This document shows, piece by piece, positions 17,265 to 25,514 of a stretch of 64,000 nt of DNA. The notes beneath the pieces are model-generated. The model saw only the letters and a program-made list of their open reading frames with translations. It was not told the origin of the DNA and ran no database searches. The DNA lies in the NCBI GenBank assembly GCA_016874735.1, contig VGTI01000001.1:148466-212465 (forward strand), given 5' to 3'. Source of the stretch: Deltaproteobacteria bacterium (GTDB taxonomy: Bacteria; Bdellovibrionota_B; Oligoflexia; Oligoflexales; CAIYRB01). The position numbers and the translations under genes were made by a program. Every line of letters starts with the position of its first letter. The stretch's first letter is position 1.

Positions 17265-19015
17265 CGTTTACAGCTGGTGCATCTGAGAGCAAGTCCAGGA
17301 AGTCATCCAAGCGATTTATTAAATCCTCGGTTGTCCTTCATGATCGCACGCAGCTCGAGACAGTTTTTGACTATCTGCTTTTGATGTCGCGTAAATATAA
17401 GAGGAAGTTGCCTAACACAGAAATCACAAAACGTACTGTTCGTGTCGATTCGTCCTCATTTGCATTACCGCTCCCCCATTGGCGTCCGACCAAGATACCA
17501 GCGTCTGTAGGGTATCAAGTTGATACCTATCTATTTTACCCACGTCAGTTTGGTATCAACGAGCATACGTACCCCAAAGAGCGATTCTACGCTGACGTGC
17601 GACCTATGCTTCGATTTCGCGAACCCAAAATGGGTTTTAAAACCATGGTTGGTGGCAAAAATCTTGAAGCATCGCCATTAGTGTTCCTGCGTGAGTATTT
17701 AGAAGCTAGTGAAACTGAGCGTGAACCGGAGCCAATTCAAAATGCGATCGATGAGGTGCGGCTATTTGCGTGTGCCTATATTGGGACATATTTTCGCAGT
17801 ATTGATAGGAACCGTAAACGAGTAAAGAAACTCGTGGCATTGGGTGCCGAGGCTAAACAAGAAGAAATTGTCAGTGTTTGTCTGAAATTAAGACGTATGG
17901 TTGAGCGGGCCGATCAGACATTGCGGGAGTTTTGGGGATTGCGTGATGTTGCCAAGACTCTGTCAGTAGGCAGCGTGCGACCCTTGCTTGATGAGATGCA
18001 AATAGTCGAGGAGTATTGTTACTACCGCCTACGAGACGGGGCCTCCTATCTTTTGCAATTCTGTCAGAGGTTAAACACAAAGTTTTCCGATGTCGCCATA
18101 GACGAGCTGAGGGAAGCCATCATGGCAGTGCTGTCGGTCCATGATGGCAGAGCCCGAACCTCCGGGTTCATGATGCCGAGTCCAACTAGCACTAATGCTC
18201 AGAAAGAAAAATTCATTCATCGACGCGGTGAGCTGAAAAGGCATATTTGGGAAGTGCTGTTCTTAGAGATCAGAACAGTGCCGCTTTTTGCAGTACAAAG
18301 ACAGTTGGGGGCTATGATTGCTGCAGGTCTTGCGGCAACTTGGGCTCTTGTTGCTCAATTTGTGATTATTCTGCGGATTGCCCAAGAGAAGGACTTGGCT
18401 GATGGGCTTGGACTTTCAGGCTTAGTGTTTCTCTCTGCAGGTATTCTGGCGTACATCATCAAGGATCGCATTAAGGAAGTAGGGCGCAGTTATTTTGGCG
18501 GTGGTGTCATCAGAAGGGTGCCGGATCACAGCGAGCGCATTTATTATAAAAACAGATTTGGCAAGCCAACCCCGGTCGGCGATGTCAAAGAATTTGCTCG
18601 TTTCATCAAGCCCGAGGACTTGCCACCCAGGATTGTTGAGTTGAGGGACAACACGCCTGAGTCAGAAGTCTATGGCGCCGGTGGTATCACGCGTATTTTG
18701 CATTATTCAAAGTCGATCAAGCTCAGCGGCAAGCTGATGATTCTGAATCGCTATCCGCTCCGCGCGGTTCATGACATTTCCCGATTGAATATTGACGCCT
18801 GCCTATCGAAACTCGGAGAGCCGCGCCGTATGGTCGATCTGGTCACAGAGGACGGTGAAGTCGAAGCAGTGCGATTTCCGAAGGTGTACTATCTAGATAT
18901 GATTTTAAGCTACTGGCGCTTAACGGATAAAGGCGAGAGGTCGCACCAAGGTCTGGAATATTATCGCTTAGTCCTAGACAAGAACGGCCTCATTAGGATT
19001 GAGAGGATGAATTAG
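17261..19015 (+). CDS. conserved-looking membrane protein of unknown function, last gene of the ruvAB operon
   Basis: The 584-residue protein is not recognised. It starts with a Lys/Ser-rich tail (1-20), then a long soluble, charged region (about 25-340), two adjacent transmembrane helices (about 349-372 and 383-401) with a short loop, and a soluble C-terminal region of about 180 residues. There is no signal peptide, so both soluble parts probably face the cytosol. I see no nucleotide-binding or nuclease motif. It overlaps ruvB by 4 bp (ATGA), so it is translated with ruvB. A role at the membrane linked to recombination or chromosome dynamics is only inference from position. Confidence 0.75.
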   Translation: MTFTAGASESKSRKSSKRFIKSSVVLHDRTQLETVFDYLLLMSRKYKRKLPNTEITKRTVRVDSSSFALPLPHWRPTKIPASVGYQVDTYLFYPRQFGINEHTYPKERFYADVRPMLRFREPKMGFKTMVGGKNLEASPLVFLREYLEASETEREPEPIQNAIDEVRLFACAYIGTYFRSIDRNRKRVKKLVALGAEAKQEEIVSVCLKLRRMVERADQTLREFWGLRDVAKTLSVGSVRPLLDEMQIVEEYCYYRLRDGASYLLQFCQRLNTKFSDVAIDELREAIMAVLSVHDGRARTSGFMMPSPTSTNAQKEKFIHRRGELKRHIWEVLFLEIRTVPLFAVQRQLGAMIAAGLAATWALVAQFVIILRIAQEKDLADGLGLSGLVFLSAGILAYIIKDRIKEVGRSYFGGGVIRRVPDHSERIYYKNRFGKPTPVGDVKEFARFIKPEDLPPRIVELRDNTPESEVYGAGGITRILHYSKSIKLSGKLMILNRYPLRAVHDISRLNIDACLSKLGEPRRMVDLVTEDGEVEAVRFPKVYYLDMILSYWRLTDKGERSHQGLEYYRLVLDKNGLIRIERMN

Positions 19016-19042
19016 GTTTGAACGCTTTAGTCATCTATCGCC

Positions 19043-19070
19043 TTGTCAAAATTGCTACAGTAGATAGTAT
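19043..19070 (+). promoter_or_regulatory. sigma-70-like promoter for the small membrane protein gene
   Basis: TTGTCA (19043-19048) and TAGTAT (19065-19070) are 16 bases apart, 36 bases before the TTG start at 19107. Confidence 0.5.
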
Positions 19071-19106
19071 TTAGGATGGTACTGAGCTCGGCCTTAGGAG
19101 GCTTAC

Positions 19107-19394
19107 TTGTCGCAAGTTATTGTCACTAATGATGAATTGAAATCTAAGCGTGAAAAATCACGCGACCAAGAGCGCCGCATCGAGCGTGAGAGCGGCTTCG
19201 CCAAATGGCGACGCAACGATATCACTGGCCGTGATCCGCGGCTGACGGTCATTGGCTTGGCCCTACTTCCCGTCGTAGGGCTTTGGACCTTACTTGGGGT
19301 AGTCATGGTGGCCATGCTTGAGCTTTCGACCGCGCTATTTCGCGTCTTGGGACGCTTTGCCGGGGGGACCAAGTCCCTAATCACCGGCAAATAG
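19107..19394 (+). CDS. small membrane protein of unknown function
   Basis: The 95-residue product starts at TTG 19107, chosen because a perfect AGGAGG (19096-19101) sits five bases upstream and a promoter-like pair precedes it. The N-terminal 45 residues are highly charged (Lys/Arg/Glu, likely helical), followed by one hydrophobic stretch (about 48-80) that could form one long or two short membrane helices. An open frame of the same length on the other strand covers it but has no such start signals. Function unknown. Confidence 0.6.
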   Translation: MSQVIVTNDELKSKREKSRDQERRIERESGFAKWRRNDITGRDPRLTVIGLALLPVVGLWTLLGVVMVAMLELSTALFRVLGRFAGGTKSLITGK

Positions 19395-19400
19395 CTGGGA

Positions 19401-19943
19401 TCAAGTTGAGAGATTACGTTTGATCAAGTCGATGGTCTCTTTGATCTGGTCAGGGCTAAAATCCCCACTACGATAGAGCAGCACTTTGCCGCCGCGGTCA
19501 AAGAGCACGACCTCGAAGCTGTCATCTTTTAACTTCCATTTATTGACTAGAGTCTTCTGGAAATCCTTGACGTAAGTGGTTCTTGGATAGCGTTCCTGAT
19601 TTTTCTTGAGCGCAGATTCTAGGATTATATTAGGTACCCAGGTACTTGCCATGTTGATGATGGCAATACTACCGAGCTTTTCGTCTGGAAAATTTTCCGC
19701 CTTGAGAGCCTCTTTTAGGGCCTCATTGTCGTCGCGACGGCTGGGTGCAACGTAAAAAAGAAGCCAGAGGCGATCTTTTATCGACTCGGTGGACCAGGGG
19801 GAGCCATCGACCCGGGCGCCTACTTCATTGCTGAAGAGCACCGTCTCCGGTTTTTCGCCGACTTTTATGGTGTCGCATAAAGCCGATTGCGAGACCACGA
19901 AGACGGCGGTAAGGATAGCCAGCTTGGTAACGACAGCTCTCAT
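19401..19943 (-). CDS. YtfJ-family periplasmic protein (thioredoxin-like fold)
   Basis: The 180-residue product has a signal peptide (about 1-23) and matches the YtfJ pattern: an N-terminal V-G-E-K-P segment, a P-W-S-T-E-S-I-K-D-R segment, N-E-A-L-K-E-A-L-K-A-E-N-F-P-D-E-K, I-I-N...W-V-P-N-I-I-L-E-S-A-L, and the final strand F-D-R-G-G-K-V. YtfJ proteins have a thioredoxin-like fold but no CxxC redox site, and none is present here. Their function is not established. The start ATG has GAGGG upstream. The gene is divergent from the histidine-phosphatase-fold gene. Confidence 0.72.
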   Translation of the reverse strand: MRAVVTKLAILTAVFVVSQSALCDTIKVGEKPETVLFSNEVGARVDGSPWSTESIKDRLWLLFYVAPSRRDDNEALKEALKAENFPDEKLGSIAIINMASTWVPNIILESALKKNQERYPRTTYVKDFQKTLVNKWKLKDDSFEVVLFDRGGKVLLYRSGDFSPDQIKETIDLIKRNLST

Positions 19944-20071
19944 GATAAACCCTCATTGTTTCGCAAAGTTATTGAAATTTTCTGGCAAAAGCGCATTGTA
20001 GTCAATCGTCCGGTGAATGCATTTGGGGCTCACGGTTTGAGGCCCACGCTTTTTGCAGGGGATGGTCCTAA

Positions 20072-20713
20072 ATGAAATCGATGAGTAGTCGCCATTGTTT
20101 CACAATCATGAGCGGACGATCGACCAGGGGAGCTGCCGACCGCTTCTGTGGGTGGACTGATCCCCCGTTGTCCGAGGATGGGCGAGCGCAGGTAATGGCG
20201 CGTCGGGTTGAATTGAGTCGCGAGGTGCGTAAGCTACCCGCTATCTGGTATGTTTCCGACCGGCGGCGCGCTATCGAGACCTTTGAGGTTTTGACAGCAG
20301 GCACGCAGGTACCGATCCTGAGGATCGCGGATAAGCTGCGAGAGATCAATTTCGGAGTCTACGAGAATCTCACGTGGGAGGAACTGCCAGATGAATTTCA
20401 AAGGCAGTACGAGCTAGCCCTGACGGACCCACTGCGGCTCACCTTTCCAGAGGGTGAGTCCTTTCGCGACATGTGCGAGAGGGTATCGGCTCTGGCTTTG
20501 GACATCCTCTCTTATCAGGATGACGAGTCCGATGTTGGCGTGATAGGTCACCAGGGAAGCGTGCGACTCTGGCATTTGATGGCAGAGGAGCTTCCGCCGG
20601 AGCAGTTTTTTGCGGATACACCCGATCTCGGGCAGGGTAAATGGATTACGATCAGCGCATCCCAGGTTGCTCAGTGGCGCCACAGGCATTTGAGCACAAT
20701 GACGGCGGGTTGA
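20072..20713 (+). CDS. histidine-phosphatase-superfamily protein lacking the catalytic R-H-G motif
   Basis: The 213-residue product aligns with the phosphoglycerate-mutase-like histidine phosphatases: G20, F25-C-G-W-T-D-P-P-L-S-E-D-G37 (the W-x-D-x-P-L-T-x-x-G block), S62-D-R-R-R-A (phosphate-binding Arg), L-R-E-I-N-F-G with the acid E92, and V-I-G-H160-Q-G. The first motif, normally R-H-G-E/Q with the phosphorylated His, reads M13-S-G15-R-S-T. The other frames do not restore R-H-G, so the loss looks real. It is probably a non-catalytic relative or an enzyme of changed activity. The next small gene overlaps its stop codon. Confidence 0.7.
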   Translation: MKSMSSRHCFTIMSGRSTRGAADRFCGWTDPPLSEDGRAQVMARRVELSREVRKLPAIWYVSDRRRAIETFEVLTAGTQVPILRIADKLREINFGVYENLTWEELPDEFQRQYELALTDPLRLTFPEGESFRDMCERVSALALDILSYQDDESDVGVIGHQGSVRLWHLMAEELPPEQFFADTPDLGQGKWITISASQVAQWRHRHLSTMTAG

Positions 20714-20940
20714 ATGCCTCCTCCGCTGCTGGGCGTCAATGGCAGCAGTCGATCCCATCGCGCATGGCGGCCATTGGGTTCATCATTTTGATAGTAATGG
20801 GCAATTTCTGGTTAATTGACGCCCTATTAGGGGTGCCGGTGCAAGGCTGGATGCGGTTTGGCCTGCAAATTGGGACAACTTCGGTTTTTTTAGGCGCTAC
20901 GGGTCTTTTAGTACGGGCCATCATCAGCATCTTCCGGTAG
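20710..20940 (+). CDS. small two-helix membrane protein
   Basis: This frame encodes two hydrophobic helices, I-G-F-I-I-L-I-V-M-G-N-F-W-L-I and an L-Q-I-G-T-T-S-V-F-L-G-A-T-G-L-L-V segment, ending in a basic tail. The start is uncertain: TTG 20710 would overlap the upstream stop by three bases (TTGA). ATG 20641 would overlap that gene by 73 bp, and ATG 20764 would leave only the helices. The frame conservation cannot be judged here; function is unknown. Confidence 0.5.
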   Translation: MNASSAAGRQWQQSIPSRMAAIGFIILIVMGNFWLIDALLGVPVQGWMRFGLQIGTTSVFLGATGLLVRAIISIFR

Positions 20941-20980
20941 TCGAGATGCAATGGGCTAATATTTGCGAGGCTGCCAAAAA

Positions 20981-22381
20981 ATGGCCAGTCGTTCTACATA
21001 TGATAAAATTAAGGTCAGGCGTCAGATCGACCGACAGCCTACCTGGGAGTCGGGGTATCCAATTCCTTCACGGGGTGACAAAGAATTGAAGTCTAAGAAC
21101 GACAATAAATCAAAGCCAATGAGTCCGACGGTGAAAGCCTCGGTCAAGGCCACCGCATCGTCACCAGCGGCAAGGCCTAATCCCGCCACGAATGCTCCCA
21201 TGCGGGGTATGAGTCGGTCACCGCAGCCCAATCCAGCCATGCAAATAAAACAGCAGCAGCCGATACAGCAAAATGACTCAGGTGAGGAATTCGACCTACA
21301 AAACACCCCAGCCTACCGGCTTCATCAGGCCTTGGCCAAGGCGCGGGGCAAAAAGCTGCTGATCTGTATCAAGGGCTATCCTGACCCAGACAATATTGGG
21401 ACTTCTTTATGTCTCCAGTGGTTGGCACGTCACTATGACATTAATACCACCATCATCCATTTCGAGGCTATTTCGCACCACGAGAACCGGGCATTGGTCA
21501 AAAAGCTCGATCTGGACATGATCGAATACGAGAACAATTTTGATGTGTCCGGATTCGACTATTTTGCCGTCAATGATTCGCAAAATCCCGATTTGCCAAT
21601 CAAACTGCCGGCAGATTGTAAGCTGCTAGCATTTGTTGATCACCACAAGACTCTCGGCACCGTTGAGGGTGAATTTGTCGATATTCGCGAGTCGTCTGGT
21701 TCGACCTCGGGAATCTACGGTGAGTATCTGATCGAGGGCCCCATCAATTTCCGTGGCAATTCTGTTGAGGAAAGTCGCATTGCCACGGCTCTAATGCACG
21801 GCATTCGCAGCGATACTGATAACTTTGTTAACGCACAGCCAATCGATTACCGAGCCAGCGAATACTTCGCCCAGTTTGTGGATAAGGATTTGCTGTCGCT
21901 CATTTCGCACCAGTCAATTCCAGCAAAGACCATGGATCTCACGCAGATTGCTCTCCAGAGGAAAGATATCCGCGGGACTTTCATGTTCTCGGGCGTAGGT
22001 TTTGTGCGGGACGAGGATCGGGACGGAATCGGACAGTGCGCCGATTACTTACTTCATAGAGAGGGAATCGACACGGTTGTAGTTTATGGAGTGGTTGGTA
22101 ACCAGTTCATAGACGGCTCCCTTCGGACCAAATCTCACACGCTTGACCCTGATAAGTGGCTAAAAGACGTTTTTGGTGCCGACGAGGGCGGTAAGTACTA
22201 CGGTGGCGGCCGCAAAGATAAGGGTGGATTTCAGATCCCCATCGGGGTTTTTGCTAGGTGTAATGACCGCGAGCTACTCTGGATACTGATCAAAAAGACC
22301 ATAGACGAACTCTTCTACCAGAAGATCGGTATCGAAGAGGACGCCAACATAGACAGCGATTTGGCCAGCCAAAAAGGCTAG
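20981..22381 (+). CDS. DHH-family phosphoesterase (NrnA/RecJ-like) with disordered N-terminus
   Basis: DHH proteins hydrolyse phosphodiester or oligonucleotide/cyclic-dinucleotide bonds with two metal ions. The 466-residue product has a basic, Pro/Gln-rich tail (1-105), the DHH domain (about 125-290) with P134-D-P-D137, N-D199-S-Q-N-P and the namesake D220-H-H222, and a DHHA1 domain ending in G-G-G-R-K-D-K-G-G. Motif I, usually H-x-x-P-D-x-D, reads K-G-Y-P-D-P-D, so the leading metal-binding His is absent. ATG 20981 is preferred (GAGG upstream) over TTG 20963. It overlaps the convergent dtd by 4 bp. Substrate could be nanoRNA or c-di-nucleotide; not decidable here. Confidence 0.8.
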   Translation: MASRSTYDKIKVRRQIDRQPTWESGYPIPSRGDKELKSKNDNKSKPMSPTVKASVKATASSPAARPNPATNAPMRGMSRSPQPNPAMQIKQQQPIQQNDSGEEFDLQNTPAYRLHQALAKARGKKLLICIKGYPDPDNIGTSLCLQWLARHYDINTTIIHFEAISHHENRALVKKLDLDMIEYENNFDVSGFDYFAVNDSQNPDLPIKLPADCKLLAFVDHHKTLGTVEGEFVDIRESSGSTSGIYGEYLIEGPINFRGNSVEESRIATALMHGIRSDTDNFVNAQPIDYRASEYFAQFVDKDLLSLISHQSIPAKTMDLTQIALQRKDIRGTFMFSGVGFVRDEDRDGIGQCADYLLHREGIDTVVVYGVVGNQFIDGSLRTKSHTLDPDKWLKDVFGADEGGKYYGGGRKDKGGFQIPIGVFARCNDRELLWILIKKTIDELFYQKIGIEEDANIDSDLASQKG

Positions 22382-22830
22382 AGATCGCCTTCTGGATAGT
22401 TGAGGACGAAGGTAACCGGACCGTCATTGCGAAGGTCTACCTTCATATCTGCCCCAAACTGCCCGGTTGCTACTTGCAGGCCGGATTGCTTGGCAGCCGC
22501 AACGAAGTTTGAATAAACCCTGTTGGCAAGATCCGGCGCGGCAGCCTGAGTAAAGCTGGGGCGTCGCCCCTTACGGCAGTCAGCATACAATGTGAACTGA
22601 CTGACCAGAAGTAGCTCCCCCTGGACGTCGCGGATACTAAGATTCATCTTGCCATTGGTGTCGTTGAAGGCACGAAGATGCAAAAGTTTGTCGAGCAGAT
22701 GGTTGATCGTCGCATCGTCGTCGCCAGGATGGACACCGATGAGCACTAACCAGCCATGGCCAATCCGGCCAATAATCTCGCCATGAACCTCGACGCTTGC
22801 TTGACTGACCCTTTGCAGTACAAGTCGCAT
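22378..22830 (-). CDS. dtd: D-aminoacyl-tRNA deacylase
   Basis: Dtd removes D-amino acids mischarged onto tRNA. The 150-residue product has full family length, starts M-R-L-V-L-Q-R-V-S-Q-A-S-V, and carries the active-site motifs S-Q-F-T-L-Y-A-D-C-R-K-G-R-R-P-S-F and the cross-dimer N-D-G-P-V-T-F (the Gly-Pro motif that excludes L-amino acids). It is divergent from folE and convergent with the DHH gene. Confidence 0.96.
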   Translation of the reverse strand: MRLVLQRVSQASVEVHGEIIGRIGHGWLVLIGVHPGDDDATINHLLDKLLHLRAFNDTNGKMNLSIRDVQGELLLVSQFTLYADCRKGRRPSFTQAAAPDLANRVYSNFVAAAKQSGLQVATGQFGADMKVDLRNDGPVTFVLNYPEGDL

Positions 22831-22866
22831 TTTATTTCCCTTGCATTGGCATGAAATTATTGAATC

Positions 22867-22895
22867 TTGCCTTCATTGGATTGGGCACCTATAAA
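22867..22895 (+). promoter_or_regulatory. sigma-70-like promoter for folE
   Basis: TTGCCT (22867-22872) and TATAAA (22890-22895) are exactly 17 bases apart, 31 bases before the folE ATG, in the divergent gap with dtd. Confidence 0.55.
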
Positions 22896-22926
22896 GGGTC
22901 CTCCAGGATCCAGATAGGGCGGCATT

Positions 22927-23499
22927 ATGGAACAAGCGAGCTACCAGTACCACTGTGAAAAACTGAAAGAGCTTCTGACCTCCCTGGGGGAGGACCCAGA
23001 GCGCGACGGGTTGCTGAAGACTCCGGGTCGGGTGATCGACTCACTGCAGTTCCTCACATCTGGGTATACAGAGGATGTTGAGAGCGTTCTGACCGGAGCT
23101 CTATTCGACGTTGATTACCAAGATATGGTCGTCGTTCGTGATATTGAGATCTACAGCATGTGTGAGCATCACATGCTGCCATTTTACGGCCGGTGTCATG
23201 TCGGCTACATCCCACGAGACAAGGTAGTCGGGCTCTCCAAGCTACCGCGGGTCGTCGATATTTTCTCGCGGCGCTTGCAGGTACAGGAACGGCTGACGCA
23301 TCAGATCTCTGAGGCGATTGAGCAGTATCTTAAGCCGCTGGGAGTGGGCGTAGTGGTGGAAGCCTACCATTTGTGTATGATGATGAGGGGCGTTACGAAG
23401 CAAAACTCGTTCACGTTGACGAGCTCGATGCGAGGGACGTTCCAAAATCTTGAGACAAGGAATGAGTTTTTTAGCCTTATCCGAAGCCAGAAGTTGTGA
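22927..23499 (+). CDS. folE: GTP cyclohydrolase I
   Basis: FolE converts GTP to 7,8-dihydroneopterin triphosphate, the first step of tetrahydrofolate (and possibly queuosine precursor) synthesis. The 190-residue product has the zinc site C79-E-H-H82 ... H-L-C150, the [12 protein letters not shown] core and V-G-L-S-K-L-P-R. It heads a compact run with the YrdC-family gene (4 bp later), mtnB and lipB. Confidence 0.96.
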   Translation: MEQASYQYHCEKLKELLTSLGEDPERDGLLKTPGRVIDSLQFLTSGYTEDVESVLTGALFDVDYQDMVVVRDIEIYSMCEHHMLPFYGRCHVGYIPRDKVVGLSKLPRVVDIFSRRLQVQERLTHQISEAIEQYLKPLGVGVVVEAYHLCMMMRGVTKQNSFTLTSSMRGTFQNLETRNEFFSLIRSQKL

Positions 23500-23502
23500 T
23501 TC

Positions 23503-24171
23503 ATGGGAATGCATCTTTACACTTATGACGACCCACCAGCTGAGCGTGATGTCAGCCGGGCTGTTCGTGTCCTGACGGATTCAGGGGTACTCTCGTACCC
23601 TAATGATCTTAATTGGGCATTCGGGTGTGATGCAGCTAGTGCAAAGGCTCTTGATAGAATTTACATGCTAAAGCCAACTCACCCGCGTGAGTTGCCATTT
23701 AGCCTACTGTGCAGTTCTATTTCTATGGCTGCGGAATATGCTGTGATCGATAACGCGGCGTATCGAGTGCTGCGAAAGGCGTGGCCAGGTCCTTTTACCG
23801 TGTTGCTTAATGCGACTAAGCAGCTGCCACGTCAGCTCAAGGATAAACGTCGCGTCGTCGGTATTCGTATTCCGACCAGTAACTTGCTGCGCACTATTAT
23901 CGAGCGTTTCGGCCAGCCCATAGCTACCACCTCGATACCCCCGATTAAGTTGAAATCTGCCATGAGCTCCGATCCACAGCCGCCTCGCTTCGGTTACGAG
24001 GTATTTGAATCCTACGGGCATGCGATTGATCTGGTTCTAGATCTTGGAGCAGAGCTCCCTGGACTCGAATCGACGATCATCGATCTAACCTCAGGGCATC
24101 CAGAAATTGTGCGACTGGGCGCCGGTGACCCTAGCCTTTTCCATGCGGGAACCTCACCAAATCGTGACTGA
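23503..24171 (+). CDS. YrdC/Sua5/YciO-family protein (putative threonylcarbamoyl-AMP synthase)
   Basis: This family makes threonylcarbamoyl-AMP, which TsaD uses for the t6A modification of tRNA. The 222-residue product follows the YciO pattern: S-Y-P-N-D (about 31-35), the A-F-G-C block, K-P-T-H-P-R-E-L-P-F-S-L-L-C, W-P-G-P-F-T-V-L-L-N-A-T-K, R-V-V-G-I-R-I-P, and P-I-A-T-T-S-I. It is closer to YciO than to TsaC, so its t6A activity is not certain. tsaD is elsewhere in the window at 52867. The mtnB gene overlaps its 3' end. Confidence 0.82.
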   Translation: MGMHLYTYDDPPAERDVSRAVRVLTDSGVLSYPNDLNWAFGCDAASAKALDRIYMLKPTHPRELPFSLLCSSISMAAEYAVIDNAAYRVLRKAWPGPFTVLLNATKQLPRQLKDKRRVVGIRIPTSNLLRTIIERFGQPIATTSIPPIKLKSAMSSDPQPPRFGYEVFESYGHAIDLVLDLGAELPGLESTIIDLTSGHPEIVRLGAGDPSLFHAGTSPNRD

Positions 24172-24787
24172 GGCACATAATCCTTTTCCCTGTCCGACCT
24201 CATTAGAAAGAGTGCTCTTGCGGGCACTAGCTTCTATAGGGCGGCAATGTTACGAGCTTGGGTGGTGTCCGGGAACCGCGGGTAACTTTTCCTTGCGAGG
24301 GTCGCGCGGTCTTTGCTGGGTGAGCCGCACTGGTATCGGCAAAGCTAGACTGGGAGCCGACGATTTTGTGCCTATTTGGCTAGCGACTGGCTCTAGTGTC
24401 ATGCCTGGCGCATCGGCGGCCTCTCTGGAGGCTGCAGTTCACTTGGCGATTTATGGGCTGAGGCCAGAGGCGCGCGCTGTGGTTCACGCCCATCCTCCGG
24501 CTACGGTGGCACGCAGTGTCATGCATGAAGTTCTAGAGTTTAAGGAAGCAGAGATGCAAAAGGCTCTAGGTGCTCCCACGCATTTGAAATCGGTGGGTAT
24601 ACCTGTTATAGCCAATCCGGCGACGATCTCCCTTGGTGAAATGGTCGCTGCGTTACAGCCACTTACTAACTTAAATTATGGTGCCCTGGTTCTGCGTGGC
24701 CACGGAACTTATGCTTGGGGGGAAACTCCCGAGGCGGCGATGGATCGCATTGAGGCGCTCGAATTTTTATGCCAGACCAGCGTTTAG
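24143..24787 (+). CDS. mtnB: class II aldolase-family protein, probably methylthioribulose-1-phosphate dehydratase
   Basis: MtnB dehydrates methylthioribulose-1-phosphate in the methionine salvage pathway. From ATG 24143 the product is 214 residues. It has the W41-C-P-G-T-A-G-N-F-S motif, V-S-R-T-G-I-G-K, the zinc ligands H115-A-H117 and H187 (R-G-H-G-T-Y-A-W-G), and the E-M-Q-K-A-L-G-A-P-T-H...I-P-V-I-A-N-P block typical of MtnB. No other methionine salvage gene is nearby, although metK is upstream. It overlaps the YrdC-family gene by 29 bp and lipB by 19 bp. A related sugar-phosphate aldolase is the alternative. Confidence 0.8.
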   Translation: MREPHQIVTEAHNPFPCPTSLERVLLRALASIGRQCYELGWCPGTAGNFSLRGSRGLCWVSRTGIGKARLGADDFVPIWLATGSSVMPGASAASLEAAVHLAIYGLRPEARAVVHAHPPATVARSVMHEVLEFKEAEMQKALGAPTHLKSVGIPVIANPATISLGEMVAALQPLTNLNYGALVLRGHGTYAWGETPEAAMDRIEALEFLCQTSV

Positions 24788-25431
24788 ACTATCTGCGTAT
24801 TCTTTATGTAGGCACCCTAGATTACGAGCAAGCTTTGCGGGTGCAGGAGCTAACGCATCAAGCGGTCACGACCAGCCAAGCGCCCCCGACGATCATTGTC
24901 GTGCAGCACCATCCCGTCCTGACTTTGGGCAAACATGCAGATCACAAGTTTCTTAAGCTAGCCCTATCGGCATTTAAAGATCTTGGGGTTGATGTAGTCC
25001 AAACAGATCGCGGTGGCGAGGTTACGGCCCACATGCCTGGGCAGTTGGTTCTGTATCCGATCATCCGTCTAGCCACGTTCAAATTGACGCCTAGGAGCTG
25101 GGTCGAAGTCCTAGAGCAGTCTGTGATTGAGGCCTTGGCTCAATTCGGGATTTCCGCCGCAACCGACCCCATAAACCCAGGTGTATGGGTTAAAAATCAA
25201 AAGATATGTGCCATCGGCATTCGGATCAAAGACCGGACTAGTGTCCATGGCATTGCGCTAAATGTGTCTAATAATCTTGAGCTTTTTGATAAAATTGTAC
25301 CCTGCGGCATTCCAGATCGGGGTGTTACGTCTATGGCAAACTGCCTAGAAAAGGTGCCGACACTTGCGGAGACGGCATCTGTATTGCTTGACATATTGAG
25401 CGGGATGCTGCTATCGCGCGCAAGGGTCTAG
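24769..25431 (+). CDS. lipB: octanoyl-[acyl-carrier protein]:protein N-octanoyltransferase LipB
   Basis: LipB moves the octanoyl group from ACP to the lipoyl domain of target proteins. The 220-residue product has R81-G-G-E-V-T-A-H-M-P-G-Q92 (usually T-Y-H-G-P-G-Q), L-V-L-Y-P-I, the catalytic lysine region with K146-I-C-A-I-G, and the catalytic cysteine motif P-C179-G-I-P-D-R-G-V-T-S-M. No lipA is adjacent. Confidence 0.93.
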   Translation: MPDQRLDYLRILYVGTLDYEQALRVQELTHQAVTTSQAPPTIIVVQHHPVLTLGKHADHKFLKLALSAFKDLGVDVVQTDRGGEVTAHMPGQLVLYPIIRLATFKLTPRSWVEVLEQSVIEALAQFGISAATDPINPGVWVKNQKICAIGIRIKDRTSVHGIALNVSNNLELFDKIVPCGIPDRGVTSMANCLEKVPTLAETASVLLDILSGMLLSRARV

Positions 25432-25443
25432 ATTCACTGCCGC

Positions 25444-25472
25444 TTGCAATAGCACCAAATAGGCTCTACAAT
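25444..25472 (+). promoter_or_regulatory. sigma-70-like promoter for the small cysteine-rich protein
   Basis: TTGCAA (25444-25449) and TACAAT (25467-25472) are exactly 17 bases apart, 42 bases before ATG 25515, in an AT-rich leader. Confidence 0.55.
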
Positions 25473-25514
25473 TAAAATTATAGATTTCAAGTAAAATATT
25501 TTTAGGGAGTCGCG

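Noticed and set aside
19103..19390. 95-codon minus-strand frame over the small membrane protein
   Set aside because: The plus-strand frame has an AGGAGG and promoter at the right distance; this one has neither.
20105..20130. Frameshift explanation for the missing R-H-G in the histidine-phosphatase-fold gene
   Set aside because: Neither alternative frame yields the motif in this region, and the frame on both sides stays coherent.
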